Shown here: piece by piece, positions 9,490 through 16,714 of the stretch | Position numbering within the stretch: the first letter of the stretch is position 1 | Layout of the letters: the number at the start of each line of letters is the position of its first letter | Assembly: GCA_963542015.1 (NCBI GenBank) | Contig: CAUTUX010000008.1 | Coordinates: 1 to 47,577 of the forward strand | Source of the DNA: CAUTUX01 sp963542015 | GTDB lineage: Bacteria; Bacillota; Clostridia; Christensenellales; CAG-917 | Reading direction: 5' to 3' | Length of the DNA: 47,577 nt | Translations under genes and position numbers: made by a program | Notes under the pieces: model-generated | What the model was told of the DNA's origin: nothing | The model's input: only the letters and a program-made list of their open reading frames with translations | The model's database searches: none

Positions 9490-10330
9490 AGAACTGGCAA
9501 AGAAATATTTAAAAAAAAGAGATGACACAAAAAGTAAATTTGATTTTGGTAGATGCTTGATAATTGGTGGTTCATACAAGTATGTTGGGGCTCCGCAGTT
9601 TACTGGACAGGCACTAGATGCATTGTTAAGTTGCACAGAAGCAGTTATGCGTTGTGGGGTTGGATTATCTCACATAGCGTTGCCAGGCAAAGTTGCGGAT
9701 GTTGCAATGAAACACATTAAATATTCTGGGATTATTAGAATGCCACAGCGTTGTGGCAATATGATGTTTTCAAAGCATATTATGCAAACCGCAATGAAAC
9801 ATTGTGATGCTGTTGCAATTGGAATGGGAATGAATAATGCAAATACAGACAAGTTTATTAAGTACATTCTCAATAAGACAAATTCAAAAATAGTTATAGA
9901 TGCAGATGCTTTAAAACATTTAAAAATCAATAGTTTTGAAAACAGATGTATCCTTACACCAAACAAATATGAATTTGTTTCCCTAACGAGAAATGCAGAT
10001 GAAGACAATGCAATTGCAGAGGAGTATGCAAAGGAACATCAGTGTGTGATGCTGTTAAAATCTCACGAATCATTCATCACAGATGGAACACGCAGTTACA
10101 CGAATAGAACTGGGAACGCAAAACTTGCGAAGGGAGGAAGTGGCGATGTTCTTTCAGGAATAATATGTGGCTTGCTTGGGATCGGAGCAGATGTTTATGA
10201 TGCTGGAATTTTGGGCTCATACATTCTTGGAAGGTGTGCTGAGATTTCAACAATAAACGAATTTTCAATATTGCCAGTAGATATAGTCGCTGAAATTCCA
10301 AAAGTAATTGATGAACTCATAAGTTTATGA
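9470..10330 (+). CDS. nnrD: ADP-dependent NAD(P)H-hydrate dehydratase
   Basis: 286 residues, the C-terminal (carbohydrate-kinase-like) half of the YjeF family. The key loop is KGGSGDVLSGIICG (about bases 10129-10170), where family members usually have GTGD; LTPNKYEF is also characteristic. It repairs hydrated NADH/NADPH using ADP. The partner epimerase domain (NnrE), often fused at the N terminus, is not present here. The start lies inside recX (20-base overlap), preceded by a GGAG. It ends the long first operon; about 200 bases follow without a gene. Confidence 0.9.
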   Translation: MISSTVKELAKKYLKKRDDTKSKFDFGRCLIIGGSYKYVGAPQFTGQALDALLSCTEAVMRCGVGLSHIALPGKVADVAMKHIKYSGIIRMPQRCGNMMFSKHIMQTAMKHCDAVAIGMGMNNANTDKFIKYILNKTNSKIVIDADALKHLKINSFENRCILTPNKYEFVSLTRNADEDNAIAEEYAKEHQCVMLLKSHESFITDGTRSYTNRTGNAKLAKGGSGDVLSGIICGLLGIGADVYDAGILGSYILGRCAEISTINEFSILPVDIVAEIPKVIDELISL

Positions 10331-10529
10331 CCATGTAGTTTTAGGTGCAATTTCCAAATAGTGGGTTCAAAAACAATAGGTTAAATAGTTAATCACAATC
10401 AGATTATAGATATTGTCACTGTTTATCGTTCAAAAAGTAGCAATTAAGGCAAATCAAACTCAATAATATGGCTAAAAAATATATAAAAATTTATAATATT
10501 AGTAATAACTTGAAGGAGGCGGAAATAAG

Positions 10530-10907
10530 ATGAATGACTTTGATGAAAGCTTGTTTGAAGATTTCCAAGATATAACCGACTCAGCTAATGCGGATCAAAA
10601 TTTCGATCCAAATGCTACACAGTCAGATGATTTTTCTCAGCAGTTTCAGGCACAGGATATTCAAGGGCAAGGAGTTCAGGATGATAAGAGTCTTGTTTTA
10701 AACGATGATATTAATACAAACTTTGGAGCAGGCTTCAATGTTCCTTCTTTAGATTTCAGCAAGGCTGAAGATGAAATGACATTCGCAGATATGTTGAAAA
10801 ACATGGCTACACAGAATGGCTATTCAATCGTCTTGATAATTCTACATATTTTAGTTATGCTAGCTATAGGACTTGGAGTATTTTTTATACTTTATTCCGC
10901 AATTTAA
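10530..10907 (+). CDS. Acidic single-pass membrane protein, unknown
   Basis: 125 residues, not recognised. The first 95 or so residues are strongly acidic, rich in Asp, Gln and Asn and low in hydrophobics (probably disordered). One C-terminal membrane helix follows (YSIVLIILHILVMLAIGLG) with only a few residues after it, so it looks tail-anchored with the acidic part inside. A very good Shine-Dalgarno (AAGGAGGCGG) precedes the ATG, implying high expression. It opens a three-gene cluster of small membrane proteins that ends in a tRNA gene. Confidence 0.75.
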   Translation: MNDFDESLFEDFQDITDSANADQNFDPNATQSDDFSQQFQAQDIQGQGVQDDKSLVLNDDINTNFGAGFNVPSLDFSKAEDEMTFADMLKNMATQNGYSIVLIILHILVMLAIGLGVFFILYSAI

Positions 10908-10927
10908 TATTTTAGAGAGGTAATGAA

Positions 10928-11092
10928 ATGGACGAAACAACACTAAACCAAACAGCGTCACAACCAACAGCTCCAAAGCAGAAGAAAAAGAAAAATCCTT
11001 TTGCTTATTTGATTTCAACAGCTATATTTGGTGGAATCTGCTTAGGTGCAATCTTATATTGTATTGTTCAATTAGCAGGTAGAGCGGCATAA
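10928..11092 (+). CDS. 54-residue membrane peptide, unknown
   Basis: A short frame starting at ATG 10928, 20 bases after the previous gene, with GAGAGG as a Shine-Dalgarno site about 10 bases upstream. The product has a polar N terminus, a basic patch KQKKKKNPF (about residues 18-25) and one membrane helix (LISTAIFGGICLGAILYCIVQL) near the C terminus, ending RAA. The positive patch just before the helix fits a cytoplasmic N terminus. It contrasts with its acidic neighbours. No known family. I consider it real because of its Shine-Dalgarno, spacing and composition. Confidence 0.65.
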   Translation: MDETTLNQTASQPTAPKQKKKKNPFAYLISTAIFGGICLGAILYCIVQLAGRAA

Positions 11093-11095
11093 TAG

Positions 11096-11476
11096 ATGTT
11101 TGAAAATGATGATAATTTGAATCATAAGTCTGACTCAGATTCAGACTATGATTCTTTTTTTAATTCTTCACCAGTAGAAGAGCCGAAACCAAATATTTCA
11201 ACTGTAGTAGAACAAGTAGATGAAAATTTAGTTGAAGACTACGATGAAATGCTAGTAAAGGACGCTAAAAAGCGTTTATTGTTTTCTTGGCTGATTGGGA
11301 TAGGATCTTTTTTATTTCCGATCGTTGGTTTTATAGCTGCCTTTCTTTTTTCAGGAACATACAGAAGTAGGGATTTTAAAAATGCATGCATAATTGGTTC
11401 TTGCATTGGTATCGGTTTTGGTATAGTGTTAGCTACATTTATAGGAGCTTTTAACCCAATAAAACTAATTCGCTGA
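11096..11476 (+). CDS. Acidic two-helix membrane protein, unknown
   Basis: 126 residues, not recognised. The N-terminal 60 residues are acidic and Ser/Asp-rich (HKSDSDSDYDSFF). A basic stretch KDAKKRLLFS leads into two membrane helices with a short loop (YRSRDFKN) between them. Only 3 bases separate it from the 54-residue gene, so translation is probably coupled. Its TGA stop (11474-11476) lies inside the first bases of the following tRNA-Thr gene, which means that RNase P cleavage at the tRNA 5' end would cut the message within the last codons. Confidence 0.75.
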   Translation: MFENDDNLNHKSDSDSDYDSFFNSSPVEEPKPNISTVVEQVDENLVEDYDEMLVKDAKKRLLFSWLIGIGSFLFPIVGFIAAFLFSGTYRSRDFKNACIIGSCIGIGFGIVLATFIGAFNPIKLIR

Positions 11477-11547
11477 TATAGCTCAGGAGGTAGAGCACTA
11501 CCTTGGTAAGGTAGAGGTCTCGGGTTCAAATCCCGATATCAGCTCCA
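11472..11547 (+). tRNA. tRNA-Thr (anticodon GGT)
   Basis: A complete 76-base cloverleaf with encoded CCA. The acceptor stem is GCTGATA paired with TATCAGC, followed by discriminator T and CCA. The D arm is GCTC...GAGC, the anticodon stem CTACC/GGTAG encloses the loop TTGGTAA with anticodon GGT, and the T arm contains GGTTCAAATCC. It reads ACC and ACU codons. The first 5 bases overlap the end of the upstream protein gene, so both are almost certainly in one transcript. I see no convincing terminator directly after it. Confidence 0.96.
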
Positions 11548-11644
11548 ATCTTTGTTTCTAGTGTGTTTTTTCTAAGTTGGAAACATTAGCAAGAAAAAAA
11601 TTTAACATAATTCAATAAATATATTTTGATTTTAAAAATTCAGC

Positions 11645-11673
11645 TTTAAGAAGAGTCATTGCTGTGGTAAAAT
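11645..11673 (+). promoter_or_regulatory. Probable promoter of the Asp23-rarA-ruvX group
   Basis: TTTAAG, a 17-base spacer, then TAAAAT preceded by TGG, giving an extended -10 (TGnTAAAAT). The weak -35 (3 of 6) is offset by the extended -10. The predicted start near 11680 leaves a short leader containing the Shine-Dalgarno GTGAGGCG (11682-11689) just before the ATG at 11693. Confidence 0.5.
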
Positions 11674-11692
11674 TAAATAGCGTGAGGCGTAG

Positions 11693-12031
11693 ATGTTAAA
11701 AACTGCAAATAAGTACGGAAATATATATATTGATAAAAAAGCGGTTAAACAAATTGCTGGCTCTGCGATTTCAGATGTTTATGGAGTTTGGGGATTTTCA
11801 ACCGAGCATGATACGGTTGGCAACTGGCATGTAAAACGGTTGTTAAGAGGAATGAAAATTTCTTCACTTGGCTCATCAATAGTAATAAAAGTGGATGTGA
11901 TTTTAAAGGTAGGAGTTGCTGTCACTCCAGTAAGTAATTCAATAGCTGGTGCAATAAGATTTGCGGTAGAACAATACACAGGATTCAGTGTAAGTGATGT
12001 AAATGTAAAAGTTGTAGGATTTAGGCTGTAG
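11693..12031 (+). CDS. Asp23/Gls24 family envelope stress protein
   Basis: 112 residues covering a single Asp23/Gls24 (DUF322) domain, about the usual length for the YqhY/YloU group. Recognisable parts are GNIYIDKKAVKQIAGSAISDVYGVWG at the start and VKVVGFRL at the end, with the characteristic pattern of short strands around a valine-rich core. Family members are small cytosolic or membrane-associated proteins linked to envelope stress or lipid metabolism; the exact job here is not known. A good GTGAGGCG ribosome site precedes it, and rarA follows after 7 bases. Confidence 0.85.
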   Translation: MLKTANKYGNIYIDKKAVKQIAGSAISDVYGVWGFSTEHDTVGNWHVKRLLRGMKISSLGSSIVIKVDVILKVGVAVTPVSNSIAGAIRFAVEQYTGFSVSDVNVKVVGFRL

Positions 12032-12038
12032 TTTTCTA

Positions 12039-13331
12039 ATGGACTTATTTGATTTTAATCAGAACCAAAAAACAAATGCACCTTTGGCAGATAGGATGCG
12101 TCCTAGAAACATTGATGAATTTATAGGTCAAAGTGAAATACTTGGTAAGGGAACCTTACTATATAAACTCATTAAAGAAGGTAATGTGCCAAGTGTTATT
12201 TTATATGGTCCGCCAGGAGTAGGGAAGACATCTATTGCCACAATAATAGCAAAGGATGGTCACTCCGATTTTTTTAAATTAAATGCAGTATCCTCTGGAG
12301 TTGGTGAAGCAAAAGAAGTAATAGCAAAAGCAAAAGACAATCTGAGAATTTATGGGAGACGTACATATTTACTATTAGATGAATGTCATAGATGGTCTAA
12401 GAGTCAATCAGATTGCATTCTTCAAGCGGTTGAAGAGGGAATTATAACCTTTATAGGTTCAACAACAGAAAACCCATATGTAAGCATTACAAGAGCTCTT
12501 TTATCAAGATGTAAGGTTTTTAAATTCAAAAGACTTGATTTTAAAGAGATGAAAATTGCAATAGATAGAGCTTTGAAAGATAAAGAAAGAGGTTTTGGAA
12601 AGTTATCCATTCATATAGATGACGAGGCAGTTGATGCACTAATAAATATAGCGAATGGAGATTTAAGGAAACTATATAATTATCTTGAGTTGGCAGTTAA
12701 CTTTTCCAAATATGATCAAAATGCAGATATAGCTATAAATCTAGAAAGCGTAAAAAGTCTTTTGCTAGATAAAAGTTATGTAATTAATGAAAGCATGTAC
12801 TATGACATGATTTCAGCATTTATAAAGAGCATGCGGGGTTCATCAAGTGAAGGGGCATTATATTGGGCTGTTCGTATGATTGAAGGTGGATGTGATCCAA
12901 TGCTTATAGCTAGAAGAATAATAATACATGCTGCTGAAGATGTAGGAATAGCAGATCCTAACGCACTTCCGATTGCAGTAGCAGCGATGAATGCCCTTGA
13001 AAAAATAGGTCTGCCCGAAGCTATGATTCCTTTGTCTGAGGCTATTATTTATATTTCAGAAGCTCCAAAATCAAATTCAGTAGTTGTTGCATTGGAAAAA
13101 GCGGAAGAAGCGGTTGCAAAGATTAAAAATGAAGAAGTACCTTTCCATTTAAGAGATAATTTAAATAAGTTTGGCAAAGGTCTTGAATATTTGTATCCAC
13201 ATAATTATCCGAATGGGTATGTAAAACAACAGTACCTACCTACAGAGCTCATGGGGAGTACATTTTATTTTCCAAAAGAAGCGGGATTTGAAAAAGAGAT
13301 AATTAAAAGGAAGAAGGAGAGAGAAGATTGA
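12039..13331 (+). CDS. rarA: Replication-associated recombination protein RarA (MgsA)
   Basis: 430 residues, the normal size. An AAA+ ATPase related to clamp-loader subunits: MRPRNIDEFIGQ box, Walker A GPPGVGKTS (about base 12209), Walker B LLLDECHR, sensor 1 GSTTENP, and the arginine finger region ALLSRCKVF. The C-terminal tetramerisation region contains GALYWAVRMIEGG and the final PNGYVKQQYLP typical of MgsA. It acts at stalled replication forks. It overlaps ruvX by 4 bases. Confidence 0.95.
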   Translation: MDLFDFNQNQKTNAPLADRMRPRNIDEFIGQSEILGKGTLLYKLIKEGNVPSVILYGPPGVGKTSIATIIAKDGHSDFFKLNAVSSGVGEAKEVIAKAKDNLRIYGRRTYLLLDECHRWSKSQSDCILQAVEEGIITFIGSTTENPYVSITRALLSRCKVFKFKRLDFKEMKIAIDRALKDKERGFGKLSIHIDDEAVDALINIANGDLRKLYNYLELAVNFSKYDQNADIAINLESVKSLLLDKSYVINESMYYDMISAFIKSMRGSSSEGALYWAVRMIEGGCDPMLIARRIIIHAAEDVGIADPNALPIAVAAMNALEKIGLPEAMIPLSEAIIYISEAPKSNSVVVALEKAEEAVAKIKNEEVPFHLRDNLNKFGKGLEYLYPHNYPNGYVKQQYLPTELMGSTFYFPKEAGFEKEIIKRKKERED

Positions 13332-13744
13332 AAAAAATGGCTTTGGATATAGGTGATGTAAGGGTTGGTATTGCAGTAAGCGATCCTTTGAATATTGTTG
13401 CAAATCCTCGAGAAACATACATGAGTGCAAAAGATTTAGATACTGATGTAAACTACTTTATTAACTATGCCAAAAAAGAAAACTGTGATACCATAATTAT
13501 TGGTTTGCCCATGAATATGGATGGTACTCATGGCGAGATGGTAGAGAAGGTTAAGCGATTTGGGCAAAGGATACAAGAATTGAGTGACTTAGATGTTGTA
13601 TATCAAGATGAACGCCTTACAACAGTAAGTGCAGAAAAAATGTTGATATCGGCAAATGTAAGAAGAGATAAACGAAAAAAAGTAATTGATAAAGTTGCAG
13701 CAACAATTATATTGGAAGCATATTTATCAAAAAATAAATTTTAG
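13328..13744 (+). CDS. ruvX: Putative Holliday junction resolvase / pre-16S rRNA nuclease RuvX (YqgF)
   Basis: 138 residues, an RNase H-like fold. The first catalytic Asp is in ALDIGDVRVGIAVSD, then IIGLPMNMDGT, YQDERLTTVSAE, and a C-terminal KVAATIILEAYL with the last acidic residue position. I place the start at TTG 13328, because AAGGAGAG lies 6-7 bases upstream of it, while the alternative ATG 13337 is too far from that site. The family processes 16S rRNA 5' ends and may resolve junctions. It is followed by a DUF1292 gene, as in Bacillus (yrrK-yrzB). Confidence 0.93.
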   Translation: MKKMALDIGDVRVGIAVSDPLNIVANPRETYMSAKDLDTDVNYFINYAKKENCDTIIIGLPMNMDGTHGEMVEKVKRFGQRIQELSDLDVVYQDERLTTVSAEKMLISANVRRDKRKKVIDKVAATIILEAYLSKNKF

Positions 13745-13755
13745 AGAGGTAACTT

Positions 13756-14169
13756 ATGGCAGGCAAGAAAGATAAGGATTTACACGAAGAACATTGTTCT
13801 TGTGGATGTGAACACGATCATCATATGCATGATGAATGTGGTTGCGATTGTTGCGGTGATGGGTATGATGAAATAGTCTTCTACAACGAAGATACAAAAC
13901 AAGAAGAAAAATTCGGGGCACTTTGGCAGTTAGATAACTATAAAGATTCTGGGAAATCATATATTGCTTTAGCACCAGTTGATGAACTTGAGAGTGGCGG
14001 TCCATTATCAATATATATTGCTGAAGTTGAATATCCAGATGAACAAACTGAAAATATTACAATGTTAGGTAGTGATGATCCAATCGGAAGTGAAATATAT
14101 AAAATATTTGAAGAGGATCTTAAAATACAGGAAGAAGAAATAGATACACCTGTAGATTCTGAAAAATAA
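13756..14169 (+). CDS. DUF1292 protein with His/Cys-rich N terminus
   Basis: 137 residues. Residues about 10-36 are packed with His and Cys (HEEHCSCGCEHDHHMH and ECGCDCCGDG), suggesting that they bind zinc or another transition metal. The rest is the acidic DUF1292/YrzB domain (FGALWQLDNYKDSGKSYIALAPVDE...). Function is unknown in the family. It lies 11 bases after ruvX with the Shine-Dalgarno AGAGAGG, the same neighbourhood as YrzB. The metal-binding idea is an inference from composition. Confidence 0.85.
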   Translation: MAGKKDKDLHEEHCSCGCEHDHHMHDECGCDCCGDGYDEIVFYNEDTKQEEKFGALWQLDNYKDSGKSYIALAPVDELESGGPLSIYIAEVEYPDEQTENITMLGSDDPIGSEIYKIFEEDLKIQEEEIDTPVDSEK

Positions 14170-14191
14170 AGGTAAAAGTTATTAAAACAAT

Positions 14192-14220
14192 TTGCCTAAA
14201 AATATATATTAATATATTAT
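14192..14220 (+). promoter_or_regulatory. Promoter of rpsB-tsf
   Basis: TTGCCT (14192-14197), exactly 17 bases, then TATTAT (14215-14220): 4 of 6 and 5 of 6 matches to the housekeeping sigma consensus. The predicted start near 14227 leaves a leader of about 100 bases that contains the hairpin described next. Confidence 0.6.
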
Positions 14221-14235
14221 AAATAGCGATTTTAG

Positions 14236-14291
14236 CGGAACGGCGGAGTCTTAATTGTTGTTAAGTTTTACAAGACTGAGAAGTTGTTCCG
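14236..14291 (+). promoter_or_regulatory. Structured leader upstream of rpsB (candidate S2 autoregulatory RNA)
   Basis: Two nested perfect stems: CGGAAC (14236-14241) pairs with GTTCCG (14286-14291), and inside it AGTCTT (14247-14252) pairs with AAGACT (14272-14277). Between the stems lie an asymmetric internal loop (GGCGG opposite GAGAAGTT) and a roughly 19-base apical loop. It lies between the promoter and the Shine-Dalgarno AGGAG of rpsB. No poly-T tract follows, so it is not a simple terminator. Autogenous control of rpsB by S2 is known in other bacteria; its use here is an inference. Confidence 0.6.
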
Positions 14292-14324
14292 TGTGAAAAA
14301 TAAACAATAGGAGTTTTTTTAATT

Positions 14325-15191
14325 ATGTCAGTAGTTTCAATTAAGGATTTGCTTGAAGCAGGTGTTCATTTCGGTCATCAGAAGGATAAATGGAATCCTA
14401 AGATGAAGAAGTATATTTATGATGCTAGAAATGGTATTCATATTATTGATTTGGAGACATGCGTAAGCTGTGTTGATGATGCATATGCATTTGTTAAAGA
14501 TATTGTAAGTCAAGGTAAAAATATTTTGTTTGTAGGAACAAAGAAACAGGCTCAAGAGGCTATTAAAGAGGAAGCTGAGCGTTGTGGGATGTTCTATATT
14601 GACAAGAGATGGCTTGGTGGTACATTAACAAACTTCAAAACAATTAGAACAAGAATAGAAAGATTAAACAAAATAAACAATATGGAAATTCTTGGAGATT
14701 TCAATTTACTTCCAAAAAAAGAAGTTTTGAAGCTTAAAGCCACAAGAGATAAGTTAGAAAACAACCTTGGTGGTATCAAAAACATGAGAGGTTTGCCAGG
14801 ATGTCTTTTTGTTGTTGACCTAGAAAATGAGGACATTGCAATAAAGGAAGCTCATAAGATGGGAATCCCTATTGTTGGAGTTGTTGATACAAATTGCAAT
14901 CCTGATTTGGTAACTAAAGTTATTCCAGGAAATGACGATGCAATTAGATCGATACAGTTATTTGCATCATTAATTGCAAATGCAGTTCTTGAAGCAAAGC
15001 AAGGTGAATCTTATGTGCCAGTAGCAAATTCCGAAGAGCCAGAAGTACAAGAAGAACAAGTACAAAAAGAACCAAAGAAGGAAGAAGTAGAAGTTAAAAA
15101 AGAAGTAAAAACAGAAGATGCTTTAGAAAAAGCAATTAAAGAAAAAGAGCAGCAAAAACAAAAACAGGCTGCCAAGAAGAAAGGAGAATAA
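14325..15191 (+). CDS. rpsB: 30S ribosomal protein S2
   Basis: 288 residues. The S2 core spans about 1-225 with VHFGHQKDKWNPKMKKYIYDARNG near the start, DKRWLGGTLTNFKTI, and the VGVVDTNCNPDLV segment. It is followed by a 55-residue tail made almost only of Glu, Lys, Gln, Val and Ala, an extension longer than in the E. coli protein and probably disordered. S2 joins the 30S subunit late and is needed for S1 or mRNA binding. The Shine-Dalgarno AGGAG sits 11 bases before the ATG, separated by a T-run. tsf follows after one base. Confidence 0.97.
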   Translation: MSVVSIKDLLEAGVHFGHQKDKWNPKMKKYIYDARNGIHIIDLETCVSCVDDAYAFVKDIVSQGKNILFVGTKKQAQEAIKEEAERCGMFYIDKRWLGGTLTNFKTIRTRIERLNKINNMEILGDFNLLPKKEVLKLKATRDKLENNLGGIKNMRGLPGCLFVVDLENEDIAIKEAHKMGIPIVGVVDTNCNPDLVTKVIPGNDDAIRSIQLFASLIANAVLEAKQGESYVPVANSEEPEVQEEQVQKEPKKEEVEVKKEVKTEDALEKAIKEKEQQKQKQAAKKKGE

Positions 15192-15192
15192 T

Positions 15193-15897
15193 ATGGCATT
15201 TACAAGTAAAGATGTTATGGATCTACGTCAAAAAACTGGCGTAGGAATGATGGATTGTAAAAAGGCATTAGTGGAAACTGATGGTGATATGGAAAAAGCA
15301 ATCACATATTTAAGAGAAAAAGGAATTGCATCTGCAGCAAAGAAACAAGATAGAATAGCTGCAATGGGATTAGTTGAAAGTTATGTTCACTTTAATGGAA
15401 AGATTGGAGTGCTTTTAGAAATCAACTGTGAGACAGACTTTGTTGCCATGGGTGAACAGTTTAAAGAACTTGCACACAAGATAGCAATGCATATTGCTGC
15501 TGCAAATCCTAAGTACATCACAAAGGAAGAAGTTCCTGCAGCAGAAATTGAAGCGGAAAAGAAAATTCTTACTCAACAGGCTTTGAATGAAGCAAAACCA
15601 AAGCCACTACCAATTATTGAAAAGATGGTTGATGGAAGAATTAACAAATACTACAAGGAAGTTTGTTTGTTAGAACAAGAATATATCATAGACCCTACAA
15701 AGACAATTCAACAGCTCGTAACTGATGCAACATTTAAAATTGGAGAAAAGATTTCAATAAGAAGATTTGTAAGATATGAGATGGGAGAAGGGCTAGAGAA
15801 AAGAGTTGATGATTTCGCAGCTGAAGTCATGCAACAAGCGGGTCTAGCAAATGATAAAAAGGAGCCTGCAAAAAAGGCAACGAAAGCAAAAAAATAA
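15193..15897 (+). CDS. tsf: Elongation factor Ts
   Basis: 234 residues. The N-terminal UBA-like domain begins FTSKDVMDLRQKTGVGMMDCKKAL, followed by the TDFV contact (NCETDFVAMGEQFKELAHKIAMH), where EF-Ts pushes into EF-Tu. The second core half is reduced, so the protein belongs to the shorter class of EF-Ts, and the tail is Lys/Ala-rich. It catalyses nucleotide exchange on EF-Tu. The Shine-Dalgarno AAGGAG lies inside the end of rpsB. A strong terminator follows. Confidence 0.96.
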   Translation: MAFTSKDVMDLRQKTGVGMMDCKKALVETDGDMEKAITYLREKGIASAAKKQDRIAAMGLVESYVHFNGKIGVLLEINCETDFVAMGEQFKELAHKIAMHIAAANPKYITKEEVPAAEIEAEKKILTQQALNEAKPKPLPIIEKMVDGRINKYYKEVCLLEQEYIIDPTKTIQQLVTDATFKIGEKISIRRFVRYEMGEGLEKRVDDFAAEVMQQAGLANDKKEPAKKATKAKK

Positions 15898-15910
15898 GTT
15901 TAAAAATGGG

Positions 15911-15938
15911 AGACGCATTAGCGTCTTTTATTTTATTT
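15911..15938 (+). terminator. Intrinsic terminator after tsf
   Basis: AGACGC, loop ATTA, GCGTCT, then TTTATTTTATTT. This is a compact 6-bp perfect stem with a T-rich tail, the clearest rho-independent terminator in the window. It lies only 9 bases before pyrH, so it probably attenuates rather than fully isolates the downstream genes. Confidence 0.85.
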
Positions 15939-15946
15939 GAGGAAAA

Positions 15947-16657
15947 ATGAAACCTAAGTACAAAAGAGTAATCATTAAAATGTCGGGGGAAGCTTTGGCT
16001 ACATCGAACGGTACTGGAATTGATTCTTTAAAAATAGAAAAGATTTGTGCTGAGATTATTGATGTTAAAAAAATGGGAGTTGAAATTGCCATAGTTATTG
16101 GTGGTGGAAACTTTTGGCGTGGTAGACAAGCTGATGAAAGAATGAATAGGACAACAGCAGACCACATGGGAATGCTTGCCACAATAATGAATGCTCTTGC
16201 CTTACAAGAATGTTTTGAGAGGATGGGAGAACAAACAAGAGTTCAAACTGCCCTTACAATAACGAAGGTCGCAGAACCATACATCCTGAGAAAGGCATTA
16301 AGACATCTTGAAAAAGGAAGGATAGTTATATTTGCATGTGGAACGGGAAATCCATATTTCTCAACTGATACTGGGGCAGCTTTAAGAGCATGTGAAATTA
16401 ATGCAGATGCTTTAATTCTTGCTAAAAATGTTGATGGTATCTACGATGTAGACCCAAAGATAAATAAGGATGCTAAGAAATTTGATCATCTCACATATAT
16501 GGATGTTATTTCAAAGAATTTAAAAGCAATGGACACTACAGCGATAACGATGTGTATGGAAAACAATTTACCTATAATAGCATTCTCTATACTTGATGAA
16601 GGGAACATCAAAAAAGCAATTTGCGGAGTAGAAAATATAGGAACAGTAATTTCCTAG
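15947..16657 (+). CDS. pyrH: UMP kinase
   Basis: 236 residues, an amino-acid-kinase-fold UMP kinase. Motifs: KRVIIKMSGEAL at the start, VIGGGNFWRG for the nucleotide site, DHMGMLATIMNALAL, and GTGNPYFSTDTGAALRACE for the UMP/ATP region, ending MDTTAITMCMENNLPIIAFS. It phosphorylates UMP to UDP for RNA, DNA and wall-precursor synthesis. A GAGGA ribosome site ends 3 bases before the ATG. The order rpsB-tsf-pyrH-frr-uppS-cdsA-dxr is the classic conserved block. Confidence 0.97.
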   Translation: MKPKYKRVIIKMSGEALATSNGTGIDSLKIEKICAEIIDVKKMGVEIAIVIGGGNFWRGRQADERMNRTTADHMGMLATIMNALALQECFERMGEQTRVQTALTITKVAEPYILRKALRHLEKGRIVIFACGTGNPYFSTDTGAALRACEINADALILAKNVDGIYDVDPKINKDAKKFDHLTYMDVISKNLKAMDTTAITMCMENNLPIIAFSILDEGNIKKAICGVENIGTVIS

Positions 16658-16686
16658 TTGAAAAGGAATACACCTTAAGTTAAAAT
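16658..16686 (+). promoter_or_regulatory. Promoter upstream of frr
   Basis: TTGAAA (16658-16663) starts at the base after the pyrH stop. A 17-base spacer follows, then TAAAAT (16681-16686), both 5 of 6 to consensus. The predicted start near 16693 gives a short leader with a GGAGGA ribosome site at 16705-16710. Confidence 0.6.
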
Positions 16687-16714
16687 TTTATTAAGTTGTT
16701 AATTGGAGGAAAAT

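Noticed and set aside
10331..10529. TATAAT at 10492-10497 as promoter for the small membrane protein cluster
   Set aside because: No acceptable -35 at 16-18 bases and the area is very AT-rich. A promoter here is likely, but I cannot place it. No gene or clear hairpin was seen in these 199 bases.
11548..11644. Possible terminator after tRNA-Thr (GTTTC...GAAAC)
   Set aside because: Only a 5-bp AT-rich stem with a loop over 20 bases and no T tail after it.
15928..15945. Possible small frame between tsf terminator and pyrH
   Set aside because: The stretch is just the T tail of the terminator and the pyrH ribosome site.
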